This document shows, piece by piece, positions 28,318-37,729 of a DNA stretch of 64,000 nucleotides. The stretch lies in NCBI GenBank assembly GCA_934670115.1, contig CAKUOV010000010.1, positions 1-64,000 on the forward strand. The letters are read 5' to 3'. Source of the stretch: an uncultured Eggerthellaceae bacterium. GTDB taxonomy: Bacteria; Actinomycetota; Coriobacteriia; Coriobacteriales; Eggerthellaceae. The notes beneath the pieces are model-generated. The model did no database searches. It worked only from the letters and a program-made list of their open reading frames with translations, and was not told the DNA's origin. The position numbers were made by a program, and so were the translations under genes. The first letter of the stretch is position 1, and each line of letters begins with the position of its first letter.

Positions 28318-30217
28318 ACTGCCATCGAGCTCGAAAACTCTTTGGTTTGATGCAAATGGCGTTGATGCCGTTAAGGGCAACGCCGTAATCGTGCAAACTG
28401 CACGTGGATCCGAGTACGGCACTGTTTCGGAGCCGCCGTTCGATGCCACGCCCGAGCAGCTTTCTTCGTTGAAGTCGTCGCTTAAGCCCGTGGTGCGCCT
28501 GGCAACGGAGAAAGACGCGCAACGCTTGGCTGAGCTGCAGCAACGCGCGCGCGACATTATGCCGGCGTATCGCGAGCTTGTAGAGGAAGAGGGGCTGGAC
28601 ATGCGCCCCGTTTCCGTGGAGTTTCTGTTCGACGGCGATAAAGCCGTGTTCTATTTTGAGTCCGAAGATCGCGTTGACTTCCGCGAGCTGGTGCGCAAGC
28701 TGGCTTCGCGCTTCAAAGTGCGCGTTGACATGCGCCAGATTGGTCCGCGTGATGAAGCGCGCATGGTGGGCGGCATTGGCCATTGCGGCCAGGAGCTGTG
28801 CTGCAAACGCTTGGGTGGCGAGTTCTGCCCCGTTTCCATTCGCATGGCAAAAGAGCAAGATCTGTCGTTGAACCCGCAGAAGATTTCGGGCATTTGCGGA
28901 CGCCTGATGTGTTGCTTGCGTTACGAATACGATGCCTATAAGGATTTCAAGGGGCGCGCGCCGAAGGTGGGTGCTAAGATTGAAACCCCCGATGGCGTGG
29001 GTAAAGTTATTTCGCTGGATGTTCCCAAAGAGATGGTGACCATTCAGGTTGAAGCTGACAAGAAGATAAGCGTTCCTCTGAGCGACATGTCAAAATCTGC
29101 TCAAGACGCAGCGCGTCCCGACATCGTTGATGCGGAAGCGTGGGAGCGCGCATCGAATAAGGAAGAAATGACCGTTTTCGGCGAGGCATCGTTTGTGACC
29201 TCGCAGTTTACCAGCGCCGACAAGTTGGGCGAGGCAAAGGCTATCCATCGCGAAACGTCAAGCAGCAAGAAAGAGAAGCGCGAGCGCCGCGGCAAGGATA
29301 CGTCTTCGGGCCGTTCGGGCCGCCGCGATCGTGACGAGCGCGAACGCAACAAAGATGCCGCCGAGCAGGCGGTTCCCGTGCGCAAGCCGCGTCGTCGATC
29401 CACGAAGCTTTCGGGCGGCGATTCGTCCGAGCTTACGGTTGAAACAACGCAAATTAAGTCCTCGGTAGGTAAAAGTGCACAGGACTCGGGAGCGAAAAAC
29501 GCTGCAAACAGGGAAGACGCACAGAGCTCGCGTCAGTGCCCGCGTTCGCGTCGCAATAAAGGTCAGACAGGCACTTCCGTGCAGGACGGCCAGGTTGCTT
29601 CGCGCGGAAAGGGCGTTGATGCTGCAAGCACCCATGCAAGCGCTAAAGCTTCTGCTCCCGTGAAAGAACAGTCCAGGCGCGCCACAGCGGGCGACACTAA
29701 GGCGAATGCGGAAGCGGGATCTTCCGAGCACCGCCGTCGTCGCCGTTCGGGGAAATCCGCGGCAGGTGAGCGCCCCGCAAACGCCGAGCGCACCGAGCGC
29801 AACCAGCAGGGGGCGCCACAAGGACACGGTCGCCCTGAGCAGCGCGAAGGTCAGGACAACCAGGCAATGCGCCCTGGCAGGCGTTCGTCGGGTCTGCGCC
29901 AGCATGCAGACACTGCGCCGGGTGAAAGCGCACGCGAACATCGCGGCAACGCCGCCGGTGGCAACCGCAATGGCGGCTCCGCGCATGCGAATGCGGGCGC
30001 GAGCACTTCCGCGAATGCGGCCGCGAATGGGGAGGAGCGCCGTTCGAACCATAGGCGTCCGCGCCGTCGCAAGAGCTCGGGTGGCGGTTCGTCTGCGGGA
30101 ACGGCGGGTAACGCCGGTTCCGGCAACGCTGGCTCAAACGGAACGAAGAGCGGTCGCGGCAGCGGCGGCGAAAACAATGGCAATAATGGCAACAATAAGG
30201 GTGGCGCTCAACAGTAG
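28295..30217 (+). CDS. ricT: PSP1-domain (RicT/YaaT-like) protein with a long disordered tail
   Basis: The 640-residue protein has a PSP1 domain in roughly residues 1-270: RVDMRQIGPRDEARMVGGIG, CGQELCCKRLG and CGRLMCCLRYEY. In Bacillus, RicT joins a complex that affects RNase Y and mRNA processing. The last 350 residues are low-complexity Arg/Ser/Gly/Asn/Ala and should be disordered and RNA-binding-like. AGAGAGGA precedes the start. Confidence 0.85.
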   Translation: MARITPVKLPSSSKTLWFDANGVDAVKGNAVIVQTARGSEYGTVSEPPFDATPEQLSSLKSSLKPVVRLATEKDAQRLAELQQRARDIMPAYRELVEEEGLDMRPVSVEFLFDGDKAVFYFESEDRVDFRELVRKLASRFKVRVDMRQIGPRDEARMVGGIGHCGQELCCKRLGGEFCPVSIRMAKEQDLSLNPQKISGICGRLMCCLRYEYDAYKDFKGRAPKVGAKIETPDGVGKVISLDVPKEMVTIQVEADKKISVPLSDMSKSAQDAARPDIVDAEAWERASNKEEMTVFGEASFVTSQFTSADKLGEAKAIHRETSSSKKEKRERRGKDTSSGRSGRRDRDERERNKDAAEQAVPVRKPRRRSTKLSGGDSSELTVETTQIKSSVGKSAQDSGAKNAANREDAQSSRQCPRSRRNKGQTGTSVQDGQVASRGKGVDAASTHASAKASAPVKEQSRRATAGDTKANAEAGSSEHRRRRRSGKSAAGERPANAERTERNQQGAPQGHGRPEQREGQDNQAMRPGRRSSGLRQHADTAPGESAREHRGNAAGGNRNGGSAHANAGASTSANAAANGEERRSNHRRPRRRKSSGGGSSAGTAGNAGSGNAGSNGTKSGRGSGGENNGNNGNNKGGAQQ

Positions 30218-30254
30218 CAGCGCACATCCGATTCCGATAAGAGGCGTGTGACTT

Positions 30255-31712
30255 ATGAAATTGAACGATCCTTTGCTCACAGACCTGTACCAGCTCACCA
30301 TGGCGCAAGGCTATTGGGAGTGCGGCAAGGCGGATACGCAGGCGTGTTTCCACATGTTTTTCCGCGATTATCCTTTCAATGGCGGCTACGCGGTGGCATG
30401 CGGTATGGCGCAGTTGGCCGATCTGGTGGATGGCTTCACGTTTTCCGAGGACGACTTGGAGTATCTGGCTTCCATTCCTGCGCCCGGCGGCGGCATGCTG
30501 TTCAAGCCGGAGTTTATCGATTACTTGCGCGATTTCAAGCTAAGCGTTGATATTGAAGCCGTCGCCGAAGGCGAGATTGTGTTCCCGTATGAGCCGCTCG
30601 TGCGCGTAACGGGCCCCATCATGGAATGTCAGCTTTTGGAAACCGCGCTTCTGAACTGCGTAAACTTTGAAACGCTTATCGCGACGAAAGCCGCGCGCGT
30701 TTGCATGGCGGCCGAAGCCCCCGTGGCAGAGTTCGGCTTGCGTCGTGCGCAAGGCGCTGCGGGCGGCGTGTGGGCTTCCCGCGCAGCGGTGGTGGGCGGA
30801 TGCGCCTCTACCTCGAACGTGCTGGCAGGCAAGCTGTTTGATCTTCCTGTTTCGGGCACGCATGCTCATTCCTGGGTTATGTCGTTTCCCGATGAGTTGA
30901 GCGCGTTCCGTGCATATGCGAAAGCGTTCCCCACGAACTGCGTGCTGCTTGTTGACACGTACGACGTGGCGCAGGGCATCAAAAACGCCATTACGGTGGG
31001 CCTTGAAATGCGCGAACGCGGCGAAAAACTTACGGGCATCCGCATTGATTCGGGCGATCTTTCGTGGCTGGCAAAAATGGCACGCACGATGCTCGATGAT
31101 GCGGGCTTGACCGATTGCGGCATTGTTCTTTCCAATGACCTGGACGAATACACCATTCGTTCTATTCGCGACGAAGGCGCGCAGGTTATGTCGTGGGGCG
31201 TGGGCACGAAACTTGCCACGGCTTATGATCAACCTTCCCTTGGTGGCGTGTACAAACTTTCCGCCACGCGTGAAAACGGTGAGTCGGCATGGATCGACCA
31301 TGTGAAAATCAGCGAATCATCCGCGAAGTTGACCATGCCGGGCGTTTTGAACGTGCGTCGCTACTACTTCGAGGACGGCCACATTGCCGGCGACATGGTG
31401 TTTGACACGAACGCCGCTGTGAATGAAGGCGAAGTTATTGTTGACCCCATGGACGGTCTGCGCCGCAAGGATCTTTCCGGAAAAACGTGGCGCGAGCTGC
31501 TTATTCCGTTGGCACGCGCTGGAAAAACCGTGCTTTCTGGCGAATTCCGCAGTGCTAAGGCGGCACAAGCACGCACGAAGCAAGGGCTGGCAACGCTTGA
31601 CGAAAGCCAGAAGCGTACGTTGAACCCGCATACGTATCCCGTGGGACTCGATAAGGATTTGTTTGACCGCCGCCGCGATCTGGTTGCGCAGCTGCGCGGC
31701 ATTTCCCGCTAA
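30255..31712 (+). CDS. pncB: Nicotinate phosphoribosyltransferase
   Basis: Salvages nicotinate to NaMN for NAD synthesis. The 485-residue protein has LLTDLYQLTMAQGYW at the start, the central EFGLRRAQG, GTHAHSWVMSF with the catalytic His, and RIDSGDLSWL. It lies between the PSP1 gene and degV on the same strand. Confidence 0.94.
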   Translation: MKLNDPLLTDLYQLTMAQGYWECGKADTQACFHMFFRDYPFNGGYAVACGMAQLADLVDGFTFSEDDLEYLASIPAPGGGMLFKPEFIDYLRDFKLSVDIEAVAEGEIVFPYEPLVRVTGPIMECQLLETALLNCVNFETLIATKAARVCMAAEAPVAEFGLRRAQGAAGGVWASRAAVVGGCASTSNVLAGKLFDLPVSGTHAHSWVMSFPDELSAFRAYAKAFPTNCVLLVDTYDVAQGIKNAITVGLEMRERGEKLTGIRIDSGDLSWLAKMARTMLDDAGLTDCGIVLSNDLDEYTIRSIRDEGAQVMSWGVGTKLATAYDQPSLGGVYKLSATRENGESAWIDHVKISESSAKLTMPGVLNVRRYYFEDGHIAGDMVFDTNAAVNEGEVIVDPMDGLRRKDLSGKTWRELLIPLARAGKTVLSGEFRSAKAAQARTKQGLATLDESQKRTLNPHTYPVGLDKDLFDRRRDLVAQLRGISR

Positions 31713-31724
31713 AAGGAGGATCTT

Positions 31725-32651
31725 ATGGCTGCAAAGTGCAATTTGATCATTGATTCATGCTGCGACCTTCCCCCGCAGCTTGTTGAAGCTGAAGGCGTAA
31801 AGCTTTTGAACTTCCCGTATCTGATGAACGGTTCAGAGTGTTTCGACGATCTGTTCAAAACGGGTTCGGCACATAGTTTCTACGAGCAAATGCGCCAAGG
31901 CGTTATGCCCTCTACGGCACAGGTCCCCTACCTGGTGATTCGGGATATGTGGCGTGAAGCGGCGCAAAGCGGCATCCCTACGGTTTACTTGAGCTTTTCC
32001 AGCAAGCTTTCGGGTACCTACAACACGGCTCTCACGCTTCTAGAGGAAACGAAGGAAGAATTCCCCGATGCGGAGTTGTATCTGGTAGATACGGCATTGG
32101 CATCGGTTGCCGAGGGCTTTTTGATTCACGAGGCGTTCCGTCAGCGTAATTTAGGACTTTCTGCAGAAGAGCTGGCGAAATGGGCCGATGAGGCAAAATA
32201 CTACGTGCGCTGCATTTTTATGGTGGACGACTTGGAGGCGTTGCGTCGTGGCGGACGCATTCCTGCGGCAGTGGCAAATCTGGGCGCAAAGCTTGATGTG
32301 AAGGTGCTCCTGAGCTTTGACCTGGACGGCTCCCTTGCACTTACGAGCGTTGCGCGCGGTCGCAAGAAGGGCATGAAAGCCATGGTGGAGGCGTTCGCAA
32401 AAGACGCTGATACCTCTGAAAACGTGATTACGCTGCTTGCCGGTCACGCCGATTGTCCGAAGGATTTCGAAAAGCTGTGCGACATGGTTCGCAAAACGAA
32501 GCTTGAGACGAATATCATTGAATGCAACATTGGGCCGGTGATCGGCAGCCATGTTGGTCCCGATATGATGGCGCTTGTTTTCTGGGGTGAGGACCGTCGC
32601 AGTGGCATGAAGCTTGCCGATCGCATTGCAAAGAAAGTGAAAAGCAACTAA
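31725..32651 (+). CDS. DegV-family fatty-acid-binding protein
   Basis: The 308-residue protein has the two-domain DegV layout: an N-terminal IIDSCCDLPPQLVEAEGV, the lipid-pocket sequence PSTAQVPY, and LSSKLSGTYN-like YLSFSSKLSGTYNTA. DegV proteins present fatty acids to FakA-type kinases. AAAAGGAGG precedes the ATG. Its TAA stop overlaps the next ATG. Confidence 0.9.
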   Translation: MAAKCNLIIDSCCDLPPQLVEAEGVKLLNFPYLMNGSECFDDLFKTGSAHSFYEQMRQGVMPSTAQVPYLVIRDMWREAAQSGIPTVYLSFSSKLSGTYNTALTLLEETKEEFPDAELYLVDTALASVAEGFLIHEAFRQRNLGLSAEELAKWADEAKYYVRCIFMVDDLEALRRGGRIPAAVANLGAKLDVKVLLSFDLDGSLALTSVARGRKKGMKAMVEAFAKDADTSENVITLLAGHADCPKDFEKLCDMVRKTKLETNIIECNIGPVIGSHVGPDMMALVFWGEDRRSGMKLADRIAKKVKSN

Positions 32652-33751
32652 TGGCTGAGCAATTTTATTTCAACGGAAACGCAGCGCTTGGCAATGCGCT
32701 TGAGAAGTGCCTGGTAGAAGCGGGATTTTCACGTACATCCGCTCTTGCAGATGCTGATTACGTGTTCAGCTATCATCTGCTGCTTTCGCAGTTGGAGGAT
32801 GCGTATTTCGATGCAAAAGGTTATTTGGCGCAGGCAAAGAAAGGCGCGTGTCTTATCGATTTGAGCCCCGCGACCCCCGAGCTGGTGCGCGAGATTTCCG
32901 CCATTAGCAGCACAAGCGGGCTGTTCTACGTGGAGGCTCCGCTTTCCGTGGCCGATACAACGCTCGATGACGCTTTTGCTCAGCAATCGAACTTGAGCTG
33001 CTGCGTTGCGGGTGACAAGCCCGACATTGCGAAAGCTCAGAAGGTTCTGAAGCATTTCGTGGGTACGATTCGCGTGACGGGCGAGCCGGGCTCGGCTCAG
33101 TTGGCGCACGCCTCCTGGACGCTTCAACACACGGCGCAGCTGTTTGCCGCTATTGAGGCTGAGGCGTTATATCGTGCGTTCCTGCGCATTCCCACCACGG
33201 CCGCTGCGGCGTCTGCCGCGGGTGCGAGTCCTGCAGGCGATGCAGAAGCCGCTATTGCGCAGGCTGTTGCCCAGAAGCATTTTGCGGGAACATACACGGT
33301 GGAGATGTTCATGGCGGATCTTTCCGCTGCGCTTACGGCTGCCGAAGAGGCCGATTTGAGCCTTCCCCAGGCAGAAGCCTGCATGAATTTGTTGGAGCTT
33401 TTGGCAATTATCGGCGGTTCGGATTTGTCTCCTGTTTCGTTGGCGCTTATCTATGATGAGGAAGAAGCGGCTGCGACCTGCGGTCTTGATTGGTCGCGCA
33501 CGCAGGAATACACGCAAGAACTGGGTGCTCACGAGCACGAGCATCATCATGGCGGTGCAGCAGGCGAAGGCTCTGCTGAAGATGATGCCGATTCGCACGA
33601 CGGCACGCTGGATGATTTCGACGCACAACTTGATAGCTTCAGCGGCTTTAATGATTCCGCAGATGTGATGGATGACGATTTTGACGAATTCGCCAGCGAC
33701 GACGATGACGATGATGATTTCGGCGGTTATGCGGATTTGCTCAACCGATGA
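32651..33751 (+). CDS. Dehydrogenase-like protein with acidic His/Asp tail
   Basis: The 366-residue protein resembles 3-hydroxyisobutyrate/6-phosphogluconate dehydrogenases in its first 290 residues: a possible Rossmann start (FNGNAALGNALEKCLVEAGF), CLIDLSPATPELVREI and FYVEAPLS. The glycine motif is eroded, so NAD(P) use is uncertain. The last 80 residues are extremely acidic, with a HEHEHHH cluster that might bind metal. It is coupled to degV by a TAATG overlap. The function is unknown. Confidence 0.6.
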   Translation: MAEQFYFNGNAALGNALEKCLVEAGFSRTSALADADYVFSYHLLLSQLEDAYFDAKGYLAQAKKGACLIDLSPATPELVREISAISSTSGLFYVEAPLSVADTTLDDAFAQQSNLSCCVAGDKPDIAKAQKVLKHFVGTIRVTGEPGSAQLAHASWTLQHTAQLFAAIEAEALYRAFLRIPTTAAAASAAGASPAGDAEAAIAQAVAQKHFAGTYTVEMFMADLSAALTAAEEADLSLPQAEACMNLLELLAIIGGSDLSPVSLALIYDEEEAAATCGLDWSRTQEYTQELGAHEHEHHHGGAAGEGSAEDDADSHDGTLDDFDAQLDSFSGFNDSADVMDDDFDEFASDDDDDDDFGGYADLLNR

Positions 33752-33764
33752 TTGACCAGGGGAT

Positions 33765-34763
33765 ATGACGTTCTTTGTCGACAATAAGGCCATTATGGTC
33801 GCCGATGAAAACAACGAAGCCTGCCTCGAAGCGTCGTGGCAGGCTTTACTTCCCATTGCCTGCGATTGGTGTCCACGCCACTGCGGTGCGAATCGCGCTG
33901 CGGGTGAAAAAGGGTTTTGCGGCGCCGATGACACGATGCGCGTTGCGCGCGCGGCGCTGCATTTTTGGGAAGAACCCCCGCTGTCAGGTGTGGCGGGAAG
34001 CGGCGCGGTGTTTTTCAGCGGCTGTCCGCTGCGTTGCTGTTTTTGCCAGAATGCTGTGATAGCCGCAGATCAAGTGGGCAAAGAGATTTCACCTGGACGT
34101 TTGGAGGAAATCTTTTTTGAATTGCGCGACCAAGGAGCGCTCAATATTAACTTGGTGACACCGACGCATTATGCGCCGCTGATTGCACACGTTGCGGCGC
34201 ATGCGCGTAAAAATGGTTTCGACCTGCCGTTTGTCTGGAATACGTCGGGGTATGAAACGGTAGAAGCGCTGCATGCGATTGCTCCGGTTGCCGATGTTTT
34301 CTTGGCTGATTTCAAATACGCTCATTCCGAGCTTGCCCGAACGTTTTCACGTGCGGTGGATTATCCGGCGGTTGCTTTAGATGCGCTTGATGCTATGGTT
34401 GAAATTACAGGAGAGCCGCAATTCGATGAGTACCACGGCCAGTTGCGTATGACGCGCGGCGTGGTGGTGCGCCATTTGCTGTTGCCGGGACATGTGTCTG
34501 AATCGTGCGCTGCTGTTGAACTTTTGCATAAACGCTATGGCGAAAAAGTGCTGTTATCCCTGATGAATCAATACACACCCGTACTTGATGTGTCAAGCGT
34601 TGCCGCACGGAAATACCCCGAGTTACTGCGTGCGCCTTCCTCGAAAGAATACGATCAGCTGCTTGACTTCGCCGATTTGCTGGGCATTGAAGATTATTTC
34701 TGGCAAGAAGGCGACGCTATTGACGAGAGTTTCATTCCCGCGTTTGATTTTACGGGCGTGTAG
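33765..34763 (+). CDS. Radical SAM protein, PflA-like
   Basis: The 332-residue protein has the cluster motif CPLRCCFC near residue 90, preceded by a Cys-rich N-terminal stretch CDWCPRHCGANR. This matches the group of uncharacterised pyruvate-formate-lyase-activase homologues with an extra N-terminal Cys module. No glycyl-radical enzyme is nearby. The substrate is unknown. Confidence 0.82.
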   Translation: MTFFVDNKAIMVADENNEACLEASWQALLPIACDWCPRHCGANRAAGEKGFCGADDTMRVARAALHFWEEPPLSGVAGSGAVFFSGCPLRCCFCQNAVIAADQVGKEISPGRLEEIFFELRDQGALNINLVTPTHYAPLIAHVAAHARKNGFDLPFVWNTSGYETVEALHAIAPVADVFLADFKYAHSELARTFSRAVDYPAVALDALDAMVEITGEPQFDEYHGQLRMTRGVVVRHLLLPGHVSESCAAVELLHKRYGEKVLLSLMNQYTPVLDVSSVAARKYPELLRAPSSKEYDQLLDFADLLGIEDYFWQEGDAIDESFIPAFDFTGV

Positions 34764-34842
34764 CTCTTCACACCCGTGGTTGCACGTTTTGCGCACGGGT
34801 CACCCGCGCGCGGTTGGTTGTCGCAGGCAATTGCATCTATGC

Positions 34843-34877
34843 AAAAAAGGCATCAAGCGAAGAATGCTCAATGCCTT
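34843..34877 (-). terminator. Terminator after purF
   Basis: On the minus strand AAGGCATTGAGC (34877-34866) pairs with GCTTGATGCCTT (34858-34847) through 12 pairs including two G-U, followed by a run of T. It lies about 27 bases past the purF stop. Confidence 0.85.
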
Positions 34878-34903
34878 CCCATTCAAATCTGCCCATTAAG
34901 CAC

Positions 34904-36322
34904 TTACACGCTGATGCTGCCGCTGAAGCGGTATTTTCGCGTGTCGCTGGGAACGGCAGTGGGGTAGTTGCCGTCGAAGCAAGCGGTGCAGTATCCTTTT
35001 TCGGGCGCATCGCCGAGCAGGCGTTTTACCGAATCAACGCTCAAGTACCCCACGCTATCGGCGCCAATGATTGCGGCGATTTCTTCCCATTCGCGCCCTA
35101 CGGCAATAAGGTTCTCGCGGGAATCTACATCGGTACCGTAATAGCAGGGATTCAAGAACGCGGGCGATGAACTGCGGAAATGAATTTCTTTTGCACCGAC
35201 ATCGCGCAAGCTTTTCACAATGCGACGCGCCGTGGTGCCGCGCACAATGGAGTCATCGATGAGTATCACGCGCTTGCCGGCAACAGAGCTCCTAATGGGG
35301 TTCAGCTTCAGGTTCACTTTTTTCTCACGGTTGCCCTGACCAGGCGCGATGAACGTACGTGCAATGTATTTATTCTTCACAAAGCCGATTTCGTAAGGAA
35401 TGCCTGAAGCGCGCGAATAACCCAACGCCGCATCTAAGCCCGAATCGGGAACACCAATAACAACATCGGCCTGAGCAGGGCATTCTTGTGCCAAGAATTC
35501 CCCTGCTTTGACGCGTGCCTCGTGCACCGTGACGCCATCAAGCAGAGAATCGGGGCGCGCGAAATAGACGGCCTCGAACACGCAGAAGGAACGCGGCTCT
35601 TTCTTGCAGTGACCGGTTAAGCTGCGAATGCCTTCTTTGCTGAATACCATGACTTCGCCAGGTTCGATTTCGCGCACATACGTTGCACCCACAGCATCAA
35701 GCGCGCAGCTTTCCGAAGCCACAACATAGCCGCCTTCGGGCAGCGTGCCGTAGCACAGCGGACGAAAGCCCTGCTCATCGCGCAATGCAATAAGTTTCGT
35801 GGGCGACATGATAACCAGCGAATAAGCACCTTGGATCTTATTCATGGCGCGGCTTGCGGCTTCTTCAATAGAAGGTGCCGTCAAGCGCTCGCGCGTAATC
35901 AGGTACGATATAACTTCAGTGTCCGAGGTGGTATGAAAAATGGAACCCGTTTCCTCCAGCGCGCTGCGCACTTCAAGCGCGTTTGTCAAGTTGCCGTTGT
36001 GCGCAAGGGCGGTGTGTCCCTTCATGTGATTCACCACAATGGGCTGCACGTTATTCAGCTCGTTTCCGCCGGTGGTGCCGTATCGAGCATGACCAATAGC
36101 AATGGAGCCGTTGCCTAGCTGCGCAAGCGTTTCGGGTGGAAACACATCGTTTACCAGGCCCAATCCTTTGTGGACCGAGAACAGGCCATCCTTGTTCACG
36201 ACAATGCCGCACGACTCCTGACCGCGATGTTGCAGTGCGGTCAGCCCTGCAAACACATAATCGGCCAGGGGCTGTTCGGTAGGCGTGTAAATGCCAAACA
36301 CGCCGCATTCTTCATGGAGCAT
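34904..36322 (-). CDS. purF: Amidophosphoribosyltransferase
   Basis: First committed step of purine synthesis. The 472-residue protein has a short propeptide before the nucleophile Cys in MLHEECGVFGIY, an N-terminal Ntn glutaminase domain, and a C-terminal PRTase site VILIDDSIVRGTT. The start at 36322 is preferred over 36451 because GAAAGG precedes it and the extra residues would be encoded by a palindromic repeat. Confidence 0.96.
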   Translation of the reverse strand: MLHEECGVFGIYTPTEQPLADYVFAGLTALQHRGQESCGIVVNKDGLFSVHKGLGLVNDVFPPETLAQLGNGSIAIGHARYGTTGGNELNNVQPIVVNHMKGHTALAHNGNLTNALEVRSALEETGSIFHTTSDTEVISYLITRERLTAPSIEEAASRAMNKIQGAYSLVIMSPTKLIALRDEQGFRPLCYGTLPEGGYVVASESCALDAVGATYVREIEPGEVMVFSKEGIRSLTGHCKKEPRSFCVFEAVYFARPDSLLDGVTVHEARVKAGEFLAQECPAQADVVIGVPDSGLDAALGYSRASGIPYEIGFVKNKYIARTFIAPGQGNREKKVNLKLNPIRSSVAGKRVILIDDSIVRGTTARRIVKSLRDVGAKEIHFRSSSPAFLNPCYYGTDVDSRENLIAVGREWEEIAAIIGADSVGYLSVDSVKRLLGDAPEKGYCTACFDGNYPTAVPSDTRKYRFSGSISV

Positions 36323-36343
36323 ATCAGTTGAACCTTTCGTTAT

Positions 36344-36394
36344 GTTAAAAAGGGACGGGGACTTTTTAACATTTTTAACATTTTTACCCCGTCC
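36344..36394. repeat. GACGGGG-core palindromic element A
   Basis: GTTAAAAAG (36344-36352) pairs with CTTTTTAAC (36362-36370). Alternatively GGACGGGG (36353-36360) pairs with CCCCGTCC (36387-36394). The element lies upstream of purF and downstream of dapL. Its core matches element B at 36414 and resembles REP-type sequences. Confidence 0.6.
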
Positions 36395-36413
36395 AAGTGT
36401 GCAAGATGCCGTA

Positions 36414-36442
36414 GGTGAAAAAGACCCCGTCACTTTTTCACC
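36414..36442. repeat. GACGGGG-core palindromic element B overlapping the dapL stop
   Basis: GGTGAAAAAG (36414-36423) pairs perfectly with CTTTTTCACC (36433-36442) around a 9-base loop containing ACCCCGTCA. The dapL stop codon (36430-36432) lies in the loop, so the element supplies the last codons of dapL. Confidence 0.65.
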
Positions 36443-37626
36443 TTTTGGCACAGACGCGCAAGGCGGCGCGCTGCTTCCTGGGTCTTTTCGGGGGTGTTGA
36501 ATGCCGTCAAGCGGAAGTAGCCTTCACCGCAATCGCCAAAGCCGCTACCGGGCGTTCCCACTACCTGCTCTTCGTTGAGCAGCATATCGAAGAAGTCCCA
36601 GCTTGAAAGCTCACCCGGGCAGCGCATCCACACATAGGGGGCGTTCTTGCCGCCGCAGTACCACACACCTGCCTCGTCGAGCGCTTCCATGAGCACGCGC
36701 GCATTTTGCTGGTAGATTGCGATGTTGTTGCGGCATTGCTCTTGTCCTTCGGGCGAAAGTGCCGCCGCCGCTGCGCGTTGCAGCACATACGAGATGCCAT
36801 TCGTTTTTGTGGTGCGATTGCGCACCCACAGTGCGTTCAGACTTACTTCCTCACGCTTGAGTGCCTGCGGAACAATGGTGTAGCCGCAGCGTGTGCCGGT
36901 AAACCCAGCAGTCTTGCTGAACGAGCACACCTCAATGGCGCATTCCTTTGCGCCTTCAATCTCGTAGATGGAATGGGGGATAGCGGGGTCTTGGATGAAG
37001 GCCTCGTACGCAGCGTCGAAGATGATGACGGCCTGCTTTTCCTGCGCCCAGGCTACCCAAGCAGCCAGCTTCTCGCGGGAATACACCGCACCGGTGGGGT
37101 TGTTCGGGGAGCACAGGTACACAATATCCGCGTTGATCGCCGAATCGGGCAAGGGCGCAAAGCCATCATCGGCAGAAGAGGGAAGATGCAAAACGCTGTT
37201 GCCGGAAATCACGTTGGCGTCCACGTAAGCGGGGTAGGCCGGCTCAAGGACAAGTGCAGATATACCACGTGCGAAGATGTCCAAAAGATCAGCCAAGTCA
37301 TCTTTTGCGCCGCTTGATACGAAGATTTCGCTTTGATCAAGCGAAATGCCGCGCTGCTGGTAGTAATCCTGCACTGTCTGGCGGAAAAAGCCGGAGCCAA
37401 CTTCCGCTTGGTAGCCTTCGAACGTTTCCTTTTTCGCCTGGTCATCAACTGCATGATGCATGGCATCGATTGAGGCGGCCGGCAAAGGAAGCGTTACATC
37501 GCCAATGCCCAGCTTGAGTAGCTCAGTGCCGGGGTTTTTGGACAGGTAATCCGCTACTTTCGCATCGATGGTGCGAAACAGGTACGAATCCTGTAATTCC
37601 GTATAATGGTGGTTCATTGAAGCCAT
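36430..37626 (-). CDS. dapL: LL-diaminopimelate aminotransferase
   Basis: Converts tetrahydrodipicolinate directly to LL-diaminopimelate, a PLP-dependent bypass of the succinylase/acetylase routes. The 398-residue protein has SPNNPTGAVY, the PLP Lys in CSFSKTAGFTGTRCGY, and GTPGSGFGDCGEGYFRLTAF. The start at 37626 follows AAAGGA; the upstream ATG at 37641 has no ribosome site. It is followed upstream on the same strand by dapF, the next enzyme of the pathway. Confidence 0.94.
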   Translation of the reverse strand: MASMNHHYTELQDSYLFRTIDAKVADYLSKNPGTELLKLGIGDVTLPLPAASIDAMHHAVDDQAKKETFEGYQAEVGSGFFRQTVQDYYQQRGISLDQSEIFVSSGAKDDLADLLDIFARGISALVLEPAYPAYVDANVISGNSVLHLPSSADDGFAPLPDSAINADIVYLCSPNNPTGAVYSREKLAAWVAWAQEKQAVIIFDAAYEAFIQDPAIPHSIYEIEGAKECAIEVCSFSKTAGFTGTRCGYTIVPQALKREEVSLNALWVRNRTTKTNGISYVLQRAAAAALSPEGQEQCRNNIAIYQQNARVLMEALDEAGVWYCGGKNAPYVWMRCPGELSSWDFFDMLLNEEQVVGTPGSGFGDCGEGYFRLTAFNTPEKTQEAARRLARLCQKVKK

Positions 37627-37675
37627 ATCGATTCCTTTCATGCGTCGTTTTTCATACGGCTCAAAACATCAGAAC

Positions 37676-37704
37676 GCGACGAGGGCACAATTTGCTCTCG
37701 TCGC
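37676..37704 (-). terminator. Strong hairpin between dapF and dapL
   Basis: GCGACGAGGGCA (37676-37687) pairs with TGCTCTCGTCGC (37693-37704) with one G-U pair and a 5-base loop. There is no clear U-tract, so it may attenuate or stabilise RNA rather than terminate. Confidence 0.55.
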
Positions 37705-37729
37705 GGGCAGTTCAAACAATAATCAAGCG

